A DNA stretch of 64,000 nt, taken from an uncultured Prevotellaceae bacterium (GTDB taxonomy: Bacteria; Bacteroidota; Bacteroidia; Bacteroidales; Bacteroidaceae). Positions 8,905 to 18,838 of this stretch are shown here, in pieces. The stretch covers positions 236,633-300,632 of the forward strand of contig CADAAR010000002.1 in assembly GCA_902785945.1 (NCBI GenBank), written 5' to 3'. Positions within the stretch are counted from its first letter, which is position 1, and each line of letters starts with the position of its first letter. A model generated the notes under the pieces. That model searched no databases and had not been told where the DNA came from. It saw only the letters and a list, made by a program, of their open reading frames with translations. The translations under genes and the position numbers were made by a program.

Positions 8905-9380
8905 TCTTTCTCTATCAACACGACGGCATAGGCGCTGATGCCCTCTTCACGACCCGTGAAGCCGAGTTTCTCTGTCGTCGTCGCCTTGATGGAGATCGCA
9001 TCTTCCTCACACCCGATGACCTGTGCCATACAAGCCTTCATCGCAGGGATATGAGGATTCATCTTCGGACGCTCCGCACAGATGGTGGCATCGATGTTAC
9101 CCACGCGATAACCCTTAGTAGCAATCAGTTCGATGGTCTTACGGAGAATGATCTTACTGTCCATCCCGTCGGTCTCTGCCGAAGTGTCTGGGAAATGATA
9201 ACCGATATCACGCATGTTCGCAGCACCCAACAATGCATCGCAGATGGCATGCAACAGTACGTCAGCATCGCTGTGACCCAACAGTCCTTTGCTATGCTCA
9301 ATCTTGATGCCGCCCATCCACAGATCGCGGCCCTCCACCAACTGGTGAACATCATAACCCATTCCTACTCTTATCTTCAT
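8901..9380 (-). CDS. ispF: 2-C-methyl-D-erythritol 2,4-cyclodiphosphate synthase
   Basis: The 159-residue cytoplasmic enzyme catalyses the fifth step of the MEP pathway to isoprenoids, releasing CMP while forming the cyclic diphosphate. Metal ligands D10 and H12 (GMGYDVH) and H44 are in place, as are GHSDAD and the C-terminal block ATTTEKLGFTGR; length is the usual one. It is the last gene of the ribD-FAH-porU-porV-ispF operon and overlaps porV by 4 bases. The porU-porV-ispF order is, to my knowledge, common in Bacteroidales. Confidence 0.95.
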   Translation of the reverse strand: MKIRVGMGYDVHQLVEGRDLWMGGIKIEHSKGLLGHSDADVLLHAICDALLGAANMRDIGYHFPDTSAETDGMDSKIILRKTIELIATKGYRVGNIDATICAERPKMNPHIPAMKACMAQVIGCEEDAISIKATTTEKLGFTGREEGISAYAVVLIEKD

Positions 9381-10567
9381 TTGAACAAATCTTTGATGCC
9401 ATCCATATCGAAGGCAAGGGTGAAACGCAATGTCTGATCCAAGGGGTTCGTACGAGCCGTTGAGATGACATAACCCACATCGAGCGAGAACACGTTCATG
9501 CGGAAGCCGCCACCCACAGTGAAATATTTCAGATTACCCTTCGACTCTGCCTGATGGTGATAACCGGCACGCAACGAGAACTGATCATGGTACACATACT
9601 CAGCTCCCACGCTCCACTGCACCTCTTCCATCTCTTCCTTGAAGCCACCGGGCGCATCGCTGAAACTCTTGAAGATACCACTAATGGCACTCACATCGGA
9701 ATACTCCCTACGCACACGATCCTGATAGTCGGTGTTCGACTCGCCTTCCTCCTGACGGGGAACGGTAGGAACCAAGAGCTTGTTGGCATCGACAGCAATC
9801 GAAAAACGGTTGTACTCGTCGACGGGCACCATCAACGACAGTCCCAGACGCATGTTAGCCGGCAGGAACTGCGACTCCTCATCGCCATAGAAAGATATCT
9901 TACTACCAACATTCGAGATATTCATACCCAGTCCTAACTGACACTCGCGACTACCCAGCATCACATATTTATTATAATACATCGCCAGGTCGGCAGCAAA
10001 GGCCGAGGCGGGCTTGGAGTCCTCGCTATAGTCATAACGCAGGTCGCTGTAGATCCATCGGATACCTGCTGCCAGTGAGAAACTCTCACTCAGCATCATC
10101 GAGTAAGCCACATCGAGCGACATCTCATATGGTCTTACCGTCATATCGCTATTGCCATAGTCCGTAAACACCTCACCCAATGAGAAATAACGCAACGAAC
10201 CCGACAAGGCACTGTAGTCACCTATACGATAGTAACCAGACAGATAGGCCAGGTCAATATCGTTCACCAGCTGTCGCAACCAAGGGGTATAGTTCAACGC
10301 GATACCCGCACGGCTGATGCAGAAAGGATACTTTGCGGGGTTCCAATATTGCGAGGCGACATCAGGATCGGTGGCCACACCCACGTCACCCATACCCGCA
10401 CCTCGGGCATCTGGGGCGATGGTCTGCGAGATCACAGCATGCTCAACGGGGTTGAACATGGTTGTCTTGTCATCATCTTGGGCCTTCGCAGTGAATAGTG
10501 AATAGTGAATAGTGAATAGTATCACTACCACTCTCAGCATCCACATGTTTCTATTATTCTTGTTCAT
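9377..10567 (-). CDS. porV: type IX secretion outer-membrane shuttle protein PorV
   Basis: The 396-residue protein is a FadL/PorV-type outer-membrane beta-barrel. Known PorV takes type IX substrates from the translocon to the attachment complex with PorU. Family features are the N-terminal DARGAGMGDVGVATDPD segment and SQYWNPAKY just after it, then alternating barrel strands to the end. The signal peptide (residues 1-29) contains LFTIHYSLFT, encoded by an AGTGAAT-type simple repeat at 10490-10524. The gene directly follows porU with a 25-base gap and precedes ispF with overlap. Confidence 0.9.
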   Translation of the reverse strand: MNKNNRNMWMLRVVVILFTIHYSLFTAKAQDDDKTTMFNPVEHAVISQTIAPDARGAGMGDVGVATDPDVASQYWNPAKYPFCISRAGIALNYTPWLRQLVNDIDLAYLSGYYRIGDYSALSGSLRYFSLGEVFTDYGNSDMTVRPYEMSLDVAYSMMLSESFSLAAGIRWIYSDLRYDYSEDSKPASAFAADLAMYYNKYVMLGSRECQLGLGMNISNVGSKISFYGDEESQFLPANMRLGLSLMVPVDEYNRFSIAVDANKLLVPTVPRQEEGESNTDYQDRVRREYSDVSAISGIFKSFSDAPGGFKEEMEEVQWSVGAEYVYHDQFSLRAGYHHQAESKGNLKYFTVGGGFRMNVFSLDVGYVISTARTNPLDQTLRFTLAFDMDGIKDLFK

Positions 10568-10592
10568 ACTATCTTATAACGTTTGCGAGTAT

Positions 10593-13500
10593 TTATTTAT
10601 TGCCTGTAATAATCATTTTCTTGGCTTGCGACACCTCACTGCCGCCATCGCTACTCACAGTGATGCGATAGATATACACACCCGTCATCAACGGCCGTCC
10701 GCCACTAATGCTCACGTCCCAATCCATCGTATAGACATTGCCCGAGGCCACACCGCTCTCCCTGTGTCGCCAGAGCTGTCGACCCGAGGTGTCATAGAGA
10801 TCGAGCTGCACATCGAGCTGCGTTCCCACTCGGTCGTGGGTGATGATAAAGGTGGCAAGGTTACTGCTGGGATTCCGCTTGCAGTCGATGGTGATGCTGC
10901 CCGGCTCTCCTTTCACCACTTCAAAGGTCAGTTCTGAGGTCGATGAGTTATTCAACACGTCCCAAGCCCTGAACAACAATTTATGCTTGCCCTCAGACAG
11001 CTCCGGAATACTGAAACTCACCTGACCGCTGCGATAGTCACCGAAGTCGTAGGCGAAATAGCTGTTCAGGTTGTAGGTCTTCGACATGTCACCGTCGATC
11101 ACCAGTTCCAGATCGTGTCCTACACTGCTGCCCGAGGCGTTGATACCACTATCGTCATAAAGCTCTGCCACGAAATAAGGCGTGGCGTTCACCCTGCCTC
11201 CGTTCGTAAACGACGAGCTGTTCAGATAACAATAGATGCTCGGTCCGATGGAGTCGTTCGCCTCCGAGCTGCTGCCGTTCAGGATAAAGCGGTCACAGAG
11301 ACCGTGTGCCTCCATGCTCTTACCGCTGTTCACGGCATAGAGCGTCATCAGTCCCGAACCCTCGGTATAGCTGATATCCTTGGGCACAGCGAAGGTAAAC
11401 TTGAACTGTCCGTTCCTCACACTGTCGGAACCGTGATAGAGCGTCTTCGTACGGTCTTTGTAGACGAACGCCGTATCAGCACCCTCGCTGGTTGTATTGC
11501 TCAAACGACAGGTAATCGTTTCTTCGGCATCGCGGATCGTAGCCGTCATCACACCCGTGAAATTATCGGCCACCAGACCTCCTGAGCTGATGTGTCCCGA
11601 TACCTCCACCACACTACCTGCCGACAAGCGGACGCTCTCGCCCGAACTGATGGCCTGACCACCGATTTTGTCGATGGTAATCTCCATCTGCGGGGTTGCC
11701 AACGCGAGGGCGGGGTCGCCTAACAGGGTATATTGCAGTTTATTGGGCGAGGTATCCCTGCCTTGACTCACCAGATCGCACTTCGCCCGGCGCACTGCCT
11801 CACCGATGGGCATTCGTCGCCCTTGGTCGTCGGTACCCAGCACATATTTCATAAACACCAGGTTCATCTGCTCATTATAATTGGCATACACCGTTCGCGT
11901 GGTGCCAAAGAAAGCGATGGCTCCGCCCCGTTCGTTAAACATTGCTGTCTCGCCGATATTCTCCTCCTGACCGTCAAAGGGCATGATGTCACACGAGGCC
12001 GTCAACCACAACGGCAACCGCAGTGAGGTAGCCTCTGCGAAGTCGGGTGTCTGCAACACCAGCTCGTGCGAGATGGCATAAGCTGCTCCGTGACCGGAAT
12101 AGTTCATGATCAAGGCGCCATCGGCCATCTGCTGTTTGATCAATCGCGTCACATCGGGGAAACTGTTACCCGTCGACGAAGTGGTTCGTGTATAAGCATC
12201 CCAGTAAATCTTCTGAACGTTATAGCCGGGATAGGTGTTCTCCACGAGGTTGGCCACACGGTCGGCAGTTGCCATGTGCGAGTTGTTGTTGCCGTCGTCA
12301 CCCATCATACAGACGGTATTCTGCCAGGCACCCGCAAACTCATTGTTGGCATAGCTGATGGTCTTGTCTACCAGCACCGTCGCCTCTTCGAGTGAACGGG
12401 CAGAGAAACGACCCACCGCTACATCAGGCTTACCCAGATACGACTTCGTGCTCGTGCCCTCCTCAATCTGTTCCCCGTCGTCGAGCATACCGTAGAAGTC
12501 ATCACTCACGTAGCAATACACATGACTGAACGAATTCTCACTCTCGAAACAAAGCAGGAAATCATTGGGATCACAACTGCTCCAATCGGCTGTCAGCATA
12601 CGATTATCATAAGCACCGTCGCCAAAGAGCAACAGGAAACGAGGCATCTCGTCATCCGTCTGGGCACGGTCGTAGAGCATCTTCATATACCGACGATAAG
12701 CCGACGCGTCGGGAGTGCCGCTACTGAATTCATGATAGAGCTCATCGGCAGGGATAATACGCACCGAGAGACCGTCGCGCTCTTCATGCAGTTGTTTGAT
12801 GCGTTCTGCCTGACTCAACCATTTCTGTGAGGTGGGAATGATGATCACCATATCCACCGCTGAATCAGCGTGGTGGTCCTGGTTCATCAGGCGATACTCG
12901 AACGATGGTTCCGCAAAGGCTGTTGTCGACAGACTGGGCATCGGCTTCGGCGTCTCACTGGTGAGTGCCAGATAGTCGAGGCGCAGGTTATTGCCACTCG
13001 TCTGGGTGATCGTCACCGTGTTTTCACCTTGCTTCAGATGGTTGAGGGAATAGGTCCACGTACGCACAGCAGCCTCCGTATAGGAATCGAGCGACACACT
13101 CATACTCACCTTGTCGATCACCGAATCGTTTACGGCCACCGTACCCTCAAAGCTACCATCACCACTCAGCACCACTGTCAGCGAGCCTTTTGTTCCATTG
13201 CTCGTGAGGGTATAGTTCTGCGGCGTTCCAATCTTATAGAGGGTCTTATCGTAGAGGTTTCTGCCGCCATGATACCAGGCAAAGTCGTCCACCTCATAGA
13301 GTGAGTGGTAGTCGTTGTTCGAGGGGTAGTAGGCTGCAGCAAAGGCGGCACTGTCCAAAGTCAGCGCCTCATCATCGTTGGCCGTCAACAGATAACAGCC
13401 CACATTAGAATAAGGATTACGCGTACGCGTGAGGGCATCCTTCGCCGCCCAGGTTACAGGGCCTACGCCATAGAAAAGTCGTCGACCGCCGATGGTGATG

Positions 13501-14168
13501 GTGGGCACCTCATGCAGATCATCGGTCTCAGCCAGATAGTCACCCGTCAACTGCTCAGGTTGCAAGGCACCGCCATAACCGTAGATCTTCACTTTCGAGG
13601 GATCTTTGAAGCCCGCTTTCTTCAGCAGGGCATCAGAGAGATGATAGATGCCACTCTCAGGGATACTGATCTTCGCCCACGTGCCTTCTCGTAACACCGA
13701 GTGTTCGGCATAGCGCTGACCATTACCAGAGCGCCGCTGAGATCTGTTAGCGGCCTTCGCCTGCACATTCAGCTTGAAGCTCACTAACTTCTGATATTTC
13801 CCGTCGCGGAACACCAACGGCACAAACGCCACATCGAGCACACCTTGCTTGCGCGACACACCGACGCTCTGCATCACCTCCGGCAATGCTCCCAACGGTT
13901 CTCCGCTGATTTGTTGATAGCGTTCTATCTCAGCCTTCGTCATCTCCTCAAACTCGGGATACTCGATGCTGACGGTATAAACGGAGTCGGCATAGTACCG
14001 ACCTAAGGGTTTCTGCCAGGTGTAGACGGGTAACAACGAATCAATCCTGACCTCATCAGCGGTCAGGTCTGTAAACTCTTGCGCCCTCATACCCAGATGA
14101 CAACACAAGAGCAACACGCTCAGTAACCCTATCTTGCGAATATTCACAAGATAATAACGTATGCGCAC
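10593..14168 (-). CDS. porU: type IX secretion sortase PorU (peptidase C25 family)
   Basis: The 1191-residue protein matches PorU, the gingipain-related cysteine protease that removes C-terminal domains from type IX cargo and attaches it to A-LPS. It has a signal peptide (1-29), a long beta-rich N-terminal region, then the C25 catalytic core with His693 (MNYSGHGAAY) and Cys726 (LTASCDIMPFDG), and a C-terminal CTD-like tail (TGVYIYRI ... AKKMIITG). The dyad and domain order are intact. It sits 14 bases downstream of the FAH-family gene and just upstream of porV, its functional partner. Confidence 0.92.
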   Translation of the reverse strand: MRIRYYLVNIRKIGLLSVLLLCCHLGMRAQEFTDLTADEVRIDSLLPVYTWQKPLGRYYADSVYTVSIEYPEFEEMTKAEIERYQQISGEPLGALPEVMQSVGVSRKQGVLDVAFVPLVFRDGKYQKLVSFKLNVQAKAANRSQRRSGNGQRYAEHSVLREGTWAKISIPESGIYHLSDALLKKAGFKDPSKVKIYGYGGALQPEQLTGDYLAETDDLHEVPTITIGGRRLFYGVGPVTWAAKDALTRTRNPYSNVGCYLLTANDDEALTLDSAAFAAAYYPSNNDYHSLYEVDDFAWYHGGRNLYDKTLYKIGTPQNYTLTSNGTKGSLTVVLSGDGSFEGTVAVNDSVIDKVSMSVSLDSYTEAAVRTWTYSLNHLKQGENTVTITQTSGNNLRLDYLALTSETPKPMPSLSTTAFAEPSFEYRLMNQDHHADSAVDMVIIIPTSQKWLSQAERIKQLHEERDGLSVRIIPADELYHEFSSGTPDASAYRRYMKMLYDRAQTDDEMPRFLLLFGDGAYDNRMLTADWSSCDPNDFLLCFESENSFSHVYCYVSDDFYGMLDDGEQIEEGTSTKSYLGKPDVAVGRFSARSLEEATVLVDKTISYANNEFAGAWQNTVCMMGDDGNNNSHMATADRVANLVENTYPGYNVQKIYWDAYTRTTSSTGNSFPDVTRLIKQQMADGALIMNYSGHGAAYAISHELVLQTPDFAEATSLRLPLWLTASCDIMPFDGQEENIGETAMFNERGGAIAFFGTTRTVYANYNEQMNLVFMKYVLGTDDQGRRMPIGEAVRRAKCDLVSQGRDTSPNKLQYTLLGDPALALATPQMEITIDKIGGQAISSGESVRLSAGSVVEVSGHISSGGLVADNFTGVMTATIRDAEETITCRLSNTTSEGADTAFVYKDRTKTLYHGSDSVRNGQFKFTFAVPKDISYTEGSGLMTLYAVNSGKSMEAHGLCDRFILNGSSSEANDSIGPSIYCYLNSSSFTNGGRVNATPYFVAELYDDSGINASGSSVGHDLELVIDGDMSKTYNLNSYFAYDFGDYRSGQVSFSIPELSEGKHKLLFRAWDVLNNSSTSELTFEVVKGEPGSITIDCKRNPSSNLATFIITHDRVGTQLDVQLDLYDTSGRQLWRHRESGVASGNVYTMDWDVSISGGRPLMTGVYIYRITVSSDGGSEVSQAKKMIITGNK

Positions 14169-14182
14169 GCGATTTTATTGTA

Positions 14183-14800
14183 TCACTTGCAGTTAAACTC
14201 GAGCACCTTTCGCTCCTCGAGCCAACCTTCCAAGTGGTCGTCGATATGCACAGGCCCCACACCCACGGGGGTACCTGTATACAGCAGATCGCCCGTCTTC
14301 AGGGTAAAGAACTGTGAGATATAGGCAATGATCTCGTCCACCTTGTAGAGCATATCCGAGGTGCAGCCTTCCTGCACGGTCTTGCCGTTGATATCAAGGT
14401 GGAAGTGAATACGCTGGATATCCAGGAACTTCTCCTTGGGCACCCATTCGCCGATGGCGGCCGAACCGTCGAAGCCCTTGCAGATGGTCCACGGCTGTCC
14501 TGCCTCCGAAGCCTTGCGCTGCAGGTCGCGGGCCGTGAAGTCGATGCCTACGGTCACGGCATCGTAATAGCGATGGGCAAAGCGCACAGGGATGTTCTTC
14601 CCCAACCGACAAATGCGCACCACCACCTCCGTCTCGTAGTCGATACGTCCCCACTGATCGGGGATAAAGAAGGGCTTTCCCTGATTCAGAATCGCCGAAT
14701 CAGCTTTGGTGAATATCACAGGCTCATCGGGTCTCTTAACGGTTCCGTGCAACTCCTGATTATGGGCGGCATAGTTCATGCCGATAGCAAATATCTTCAT
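14183..14800 (-). CDS. fumarylacetoacetate hydrolase-family protein
   Basis: The 205-residue protein has the FAH fold core: NYAAHNQEL near the N-terminus, PVIFTKADSA, metal-ligand acidic residues in DYETEVVVRI, then GIDFTARDLQ and TICKGFDG. Small stand-alone members of this family act as acylpyruvase or oxaloacetate decarboxylase/tautomerase-like enzymes, so the exact reaction is open. It overlaps ribD by 4 bases and precedes porU by 14 bases, within the same operon. Confidence 0.85.
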   Translation of the reverse strand: MKIFAIGMNYAAHNQELHGTVKRPDEPVIFTKADSAILNQGKPFFIPDQWGRIDYETEVVVRICRLGKNIPVRFAHRYYDAVTVGIDFTARDLQRKASEAGQPWTICKGFDGSAAIGEWVPKEKFLDIQRIHFHLDINGKTVQEGCTSDMLYKVDEIIAYISQFFTLKTGDLLYTGTPVGVGPVHIDDHLEGWLEERKVLEFNCK

Positions 14801-15717
14801 TTTCTTTGGTATATCACAATCTGGTTTCCGTCATAATTATCGCTCTTCGTCACCACAGCATTCGCAGGAATCTGCGGGGCGCGGGTACCACCGCCAACGG
14901 TCATCTGTGTGTTAGTCTCCACACGGATCTCGTCCCAGAGGTTCTGCACCAGGAACGAGCGCAGCGTCTGTGCCCCACCCTCCACAATCAGCGACTGGAT
15001 ATGATGAGCGTGCAGACTCTCGATGTTCAGTGGATGGGCGTGGTCTATCACCAGTCGCTTCGGATTCTGTCCTTTCCAGTCGCGCACGGTCAGCTGCGGA
15101 TGGTCACGCTCTTCGGTCACACGACCCACAAGGATAGCGTCGGCCTCAGCACGCAACTTATGACTGAGCATCTTTGTAAACGCATTCGATATCTGCACAG
15201 GTTTGAAATCATCGTCGATAAACCCGTTGGCGGTCTGTGCCCATTTCAGGATGATATAAGGGCGCTGCTCACGGTGATAGGTGAAGAAACAGCGGTTCAG
15301 CGCCTGACACTCGGCTTCGAGCACACCCACGGTCACGTCGATACCGGCCTCCTGCAGTTTCTTGATACCGCGGCCCTGCACCTCGGCGAAGGCGTCGATA
15401 CAACCCACCACCACACGCTTCACGCCTTTCTCGATAATCAGATCGGCACAAGGGGGTGTCTTCCCGTAATGCGAACAGGGCTCGAGCGATACATAAAGGG
15501 TAGCTTCCTTCAGCAGCGGCTCGTCTTCCTGTCGCACCGAGGCAAAGGCGTTCACCTCTGCATGGGCCTTACCACAGCGCACGTGGTAGCCCTCACCGAT
15601 TATCCTTCCGTCACTGCTCACAATTACTGCGCCCACCATTGGGTTGGGCTTCGCATTCTGCCGTCCGTTACCGGCCAACTGCAGGCAACGTTGCATATAT
15701 TTCTCATCAGTCGTCAT
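14797..15717 (-). CDS. ribD: bifunctional riboflavin biosynthesis deaminase/reductase
   Basis: The 306-residue protein joins an N-terminal cytidine-deaminase-like domain (H52-A-E54; P80-C81 ... PPC with C90 for zinc) to a C-terminal reductase domain (VGRVTEERDHPQL, LIVEGGAQTLRSF). It performs two consecutive steps after GTP cyclohydrolase II in flavin synthesis. The start was set at MTTDEK (15717) instead of a codon five residues upstream, because the family begins directly with this deaminase helix. It is the first gene of the minus-strand operon running to ispF; no FMN riboswitch was recognised upstream. Confidence 0.92.
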   Translation of the reverse strand: MTTDEKYMQRCLQLAGNGRQNAKPNPMVGAVIVSSDGRIIGEGYHVRCGKAHAEVNAFASVRQEDEPLLKEATLYVSLEPCSHYGKTPPCADLIIEKGVKRVVVGCIDAFAEVQGRGIKKLQEAGIDVTVGVLEAECQALNRCFFTYHREQRPYIILKWAQTANGFIDDDFKPVQISNAFTKMLSHKLRAEADAILVGRVTEERDHPQLTVRDWKGQNPKRLVIDHAHPLNIESLHAHHIQSLIVEGGAQTLRSFLVQNLWDEIRVETNTQMTVGGGTRAPQIPANAVVTKSDNYDGNQIVIYQRK

Positions 15718-15749
15718 TGTTCTCACACACAAAAAATGGGTTTATTTTG

Positions 15750-15757
15750 CAAAAATA
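15750..15757 (-). promoter_or_regulatory. -7 box of the ribD-porU-porV-ispF operon
   Basis: Minus-strand TATTTTTGC matches TAnnTTTG and lies 33 bases before the ribD ATG at 15717. Confidence 0.5.
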
Positions 15758-15866
15758 CTCATTTCCATCCATGAATAGAGGGCTCCTAGACATTTTTTTC
15801 GACCATTAAACTATTTTAACTATAATTTCTTGCTTTTATATACAAAATGGTCTAAATTTGCACACG

Positions 15867-15993
15867 TGATTAAAATTACATGGTTGGACCATGAGTAACC
15901 AAAACACACTTCATAAAACCGAAAGGTTAGGATAAAATTGGAAAATGAAAATGCAGGAGACCTCCGCGCTGTGAAGCGCGGAGGTCTTTTTTT
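15867..15993 (+). ncRNA. candidate small RNA facing nrdG
   Basis: A plus-strand -7 box (TAAATTTG, 15853-15860) is followed about 100 bases later by a very strong terminator hairpin whose T-run reaches the stop codon of nrdG, which is on the opposite strand. The implied transcript is about 125 bases, has no credible reading frame, and its 3' end touches the nrdG 3' end. It may be an independent sRNA or an antisense/3'-end regulator of nrdDG. Family unknown. Confidence 0.5.
15959..15993 (+). terminator. strong terminator between ribD and nrdG
   Basis: A perfect 12-bp stem (GACCTCCGCGCT at 15959-15970 with AGCGCGGAGGTC at 15975-15986), loop GTGA, then seven T. The T-run is on the plus side only, so it serves a plus-strand transcript; the stem could also stop nrdG transcription from the other side less efficiently. 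Confidence 0.85.
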
Positions 15994-16459
15994 ACTTTTT
16001 CCAGAAACGTGAGGTGATATCTTCGAAATCGCCCTCGTCGGTGCGACGGTAAAGGCGCTGGTTGGTCTTAGGGTTCTTCAGGGGACCGAGATGCTTGATG
16101 TAAGGACCAATCTTTATATAGTCGAAGTTATCCTTGTTGATGCGGGCAGAAATCACCGTTCGACCACTGTACCAGGCCACGCGCAACTGCGGATATTCCT
16201 CGTGGATATATTCCGCCAGATGATCCACGCCTTGAGGGTCGTTATCGCCACCCATGAAAGCGATGCACGTAAGGTTTGAGCCGTATTTCTCTACGAAGTC
16301 ATCGATAGCCTCCGGACTCAGCGGCACGCCCTGATCCTCCCAGAGGTAATGGCTATGACAACCCGGACAGTGACACGGGCAATTCGAAATATTGATTGCC
16401 AGTGTCACTTCATCGGGTATCTCCTGAAATACTATTCCGGTATTGACGTACTTCAGCAT
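15992..16459 (-). CDS. nrdG: anaerobic ribonucleotide reductase activating protein
   Basis: The 155-residue radical SAM activase generates the glycyl radical of NrdD. The cluster motif is C27-x3-C31-x2-C34 (SNCPCHCPGCHSHYLW), and FMGGDNDP is the SAM-binding strand. The length is normal. It lies 6 bases downstream of nrdD in the same operon, and its end abuts a strong plus-strand terminator. Confidence 0.93.
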   Translation of the reverse strand: MLKYVNTGIVFQEIPDEVTLAINISNCPCHCPGCHSHYLWEDQGVPLSPEAIDDFVEKYGSNLTCIAFMGGDNDPQGVDHLAEYIHEEYPQLRVAWYSGRTVISARINKDNFDYIKIGPYIKHLGPLKNPKTNQRLYRRTDEGDFEDITSRFWKK

Positions 16460-16465
16460 AGCCGT

Positions 16466-18565
16466 TTAGTCTGCCATAGCGTAGTAGCGACGGGCAGCCT
16501 CCTCCTGACGGGCCTGCGAGAAGTTCGAGACACGCTTCAGGTAGCCGATGATACGGGTCATATAGTCCACGTTCTTCGAATGGCAGTGCGGGCACTCCTT
16601 CAGATAACGCTTGTCGATATAGCCGCAGTCGTTGCAAACCGTGTTGGGAATATTGAATGTGAAGTAGTTACAACCTTCCTGAGCAGCCACCTTCAGCAAC
16701 TTCAGGTATTGCTCCTTCGACAGATGCTCCTCGAGGTTCATGTGGAGGGCAGAACCACCGGTGAGGTGCTCGATATAGGGCGCACCGTGCAGCTTGAACT
16801 TGTCGATCACGCTCAGCGAGTCGTCCTCTACCACATAGAAATATGAGTTATAGCAGTCGCGGGGCACCACATAACCGTCCTCACGGTCCCACTTGGCATG
16901 CTTCACACCGACGTTCTCTGCAGGAATCATCTCACAGTTAAACATCACGTCCTTCGTGCGGTACTGCTTGTTGTACTTCTCAATCAGTCCGAGGATGCCC
17001 TGTACGAAGTGCAGATACTCGTCGTTCGGTGTAATCTTCAGGCCCATGAACTCAGCAGCCTCCACCAATCCGTTGATACCGATGGTGAGGTACTGGCGAC
17101 CGATGTTGATATAACCGGCATCAAACAGCGGCAGCATACCGTGTGCCTGCAGTTCCTTCAGGTTCTCATTGTAGGCCAGCTGCACCTTGTGGCAGAGGTC
17201 GATAATCGAGCCGAGGTAGTCCAGATAGTTCAGCTCGTGGTTCACGGCAAACTGGATACAGCGGTTCAGGTTGATCGTAAGCACACTCTTCGAACCTGTG
17301 CTCACGCCACCGGCACCGAGGGTATAGCTGAAACCGTTGTCGGTAATCTCGTTGCGCAGACGGCAGCAGCTCGACAGCGAGTCGGCATTGTTACTCATAT
17401 AGGTGAAGAACGAGTGTCCCTCGCTGTACATCTCTGCGGTGAACTCACCCCACTCAGGATCCTTGCAGTCGCCGTTCTCGTCGGTCAACAGCGCCATCGT
17501 CTCTACGGGGAAGGTCAGCAGGGTCTTCGTGCGCTCCTTGTTGAACCACTTCATAAAGCGCTTCTGCAACCAAGAGAGACCGTCCCAATCGGGCTTCGAG
17601 CCATCGGGGAAGTAGAAATCGCCGAAGATTGACTCGAAATAGTAACGGTCGTAATAAGCAATGTTCCAGAACACGGCCTGATAGTTACGGGCACCGGTGG
17701 GCTGGTTCAGGGTGTAGACAATCTGCTCGAAGTAGTCGGTAATCACCTTGTCGATGGTGCGCTTCTTCAGACTGAGGTCGGCCTGGTCGTTGGGACGCTT
17801 CCAGTAGTCCTGACCATACTCCTTACCGATAAAGTAGTTCATGTACATCAGGAACTCCGGTGTGGCGCAGGCGCCACTGAGCATCGAGCTCACCATGAAC
17901 ACCATGTTCACGAATCCGCCTGCAAACGACTTCAGGTTAGTGGGGGCAGTCGAGTTGCCGCCGATGCTGGTTGTACCGCCGATGAGCCAGGGATACATGG
18001 TGATCGAAGCACAGTAGTTAGCCAGCGAAGTCTCGTCGTTTTTGTAAATGAAGTGATGAGTGAGCTTGTTGATATATTCGTCGGCCAGTTCCTTGCCGTA
18101 CATCTTTTTAATACGGTCGGTCAGCAGACGACGGTTCAAACGGATAAAGTTTGACTTGGGCAGCTCGCCAATCAAAGTGGCGATATTCTTGTGTTCTACA
18201 TTGGCATTAGCGTCGTATTTCGAACCTGTGGCAGCGTTCACCGACTCGGTGTACTCCGACAGGAACATCATCTTCTCCAGCGTGTCACGGTCTTCAGTGT
18301 GTGTCTGACGGTACAGGATGAACGACTTAGCCACGTGGTAGAAGCCTTCACGCATCAGGGCTTCCTCCACCTGGTTCTGGATGTTCTCCACCGTAATATC
18401 GTCGTGGATATCCAGATGGCTGATGATCTTCGAAATGGTTCCGAGATCGGCTGGTTCGTTCACACTGTCAAATGCCTTAACGATGGCATTCATAATCTTG
18501 TCCAAAGAGAACTGGGCTTGTGACCCGTCACGCTTGGTAATCGTAAAGTTTTTAATTTCCATCAT
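16466..18565 (-). CDS. nrdD: anaerobic ribonucleoside-triphosphate reductase
   Basis: The 699-residue class III enzyme reduces NTPs to dNTPs without oxygen. It has an N-terminal ATP-cone (ITKRDGSQAQFSLDKI, about 7-95), the large reductase barrel, a C-terminal zinc site with two CxxC pairs (CNDCGY and CPHCHS), and the glycyl-radical loop RIIGYL with the radical at G674. Two ATG codons are adjacent at the start. The upstream region to 18795 is AT-rich with a repeated TTGTCCG motif (18619 and 18663) that could be a regulator site. It forms an operon with nrdG. Confidence 0.95.
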   Translation of the reverse strand: MMEIKNFTITKRDGSQAQFSLDKIMNAIVKAFDSVNEPADLGTISKIISHLDIHDDITVENIQNQVEEALMREGFYHVAKSFILYRQTHTEDRDTLEKMMFLSEYTESVNAATGSKYDANANVEHKNIATLIGELPKSNFIRLNRRLLTDRIKKMYGKELADEYINKLTHHFIYKNDETSLANYCASITMYPWLIGGTTSIGGNSTAPTNLKSFAGGFVNMVFMVSSMLSGACATPEFLMYMNYFIGKEYGQDYWKRPNDQADLSLKKRTIDKVITDYFEQIVYTLNQPTGARNYQAVFWNIAYYDRYYFESIFGDFYFPDGSKPDWDGLSWLQKRFMKWFNKERTKTLLTFPVETMALLTDENGDCKDPEWGEFTAEMYSEGHSFFTYMSNNADSLSSCCRLRNEITDNGFSYTLGAGGVSTGSKSVLTINLNRCIQFAVNHELNYLDYLGSIIDLCHKVQLAYNENLKELQAHGMLPLFDAGYINIGRQYLTIGINGLVEAAEFMGLKITPNDEYLHFVQGILGLIEKYNKQYRTKDVMFNCEMIPAENVGVKHAKWDREDGYVVPRDCYNSYFYVVEDDSLSVIDKFKLHGAPYIEHLTGGSALHMNLEEHLSKEQYLKLLKVAAQEGCNYFTFNIPNTVCNDCGYIDKRYLKECPHCHSKNVDYMTRIIGYLKRVSNFSQARQEEAARRYYAMAD

Positions 18566-18794
18566 ATTGTTATTTTAAGTTGATTTTTCTACTGTTTTCT
18601 GCTCATTCTCTCAAATTAAGTTGTCCGTTTTGGGAAACTTTTTTTGTTTGGTCCGGAAAAAAGTTGTCCGATTTGGAAAACCCGAACCGAGCGCAAAGAT
18701 ACAAAATTATCCTAAAACGCCAACATTTCAAATCTAAAAAAATCTTAAATTGCATCATTTCTTATTCTGACCTCAAGAAACCGGTATTAAAATA

Positions 18795-18838
18795 ATAAAA
18801 GAGGTAGCATTGTCTCGCGACAGGCCACCTCTTTTCCA
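18795..18838 (-). terminator. terminator of the candidate ncRNA upstream of nrdD
   Basis: The stem AAAGAGGTGG / CTACCTCTTTT brackets TGTCGCGAGACA, which is itself a small hairpin, and is followed on the minus strand by TTTTATTATTTT. The plus-strand version is also terminator-like but no plus-strand transcript is evident. Confidence 0.7.
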
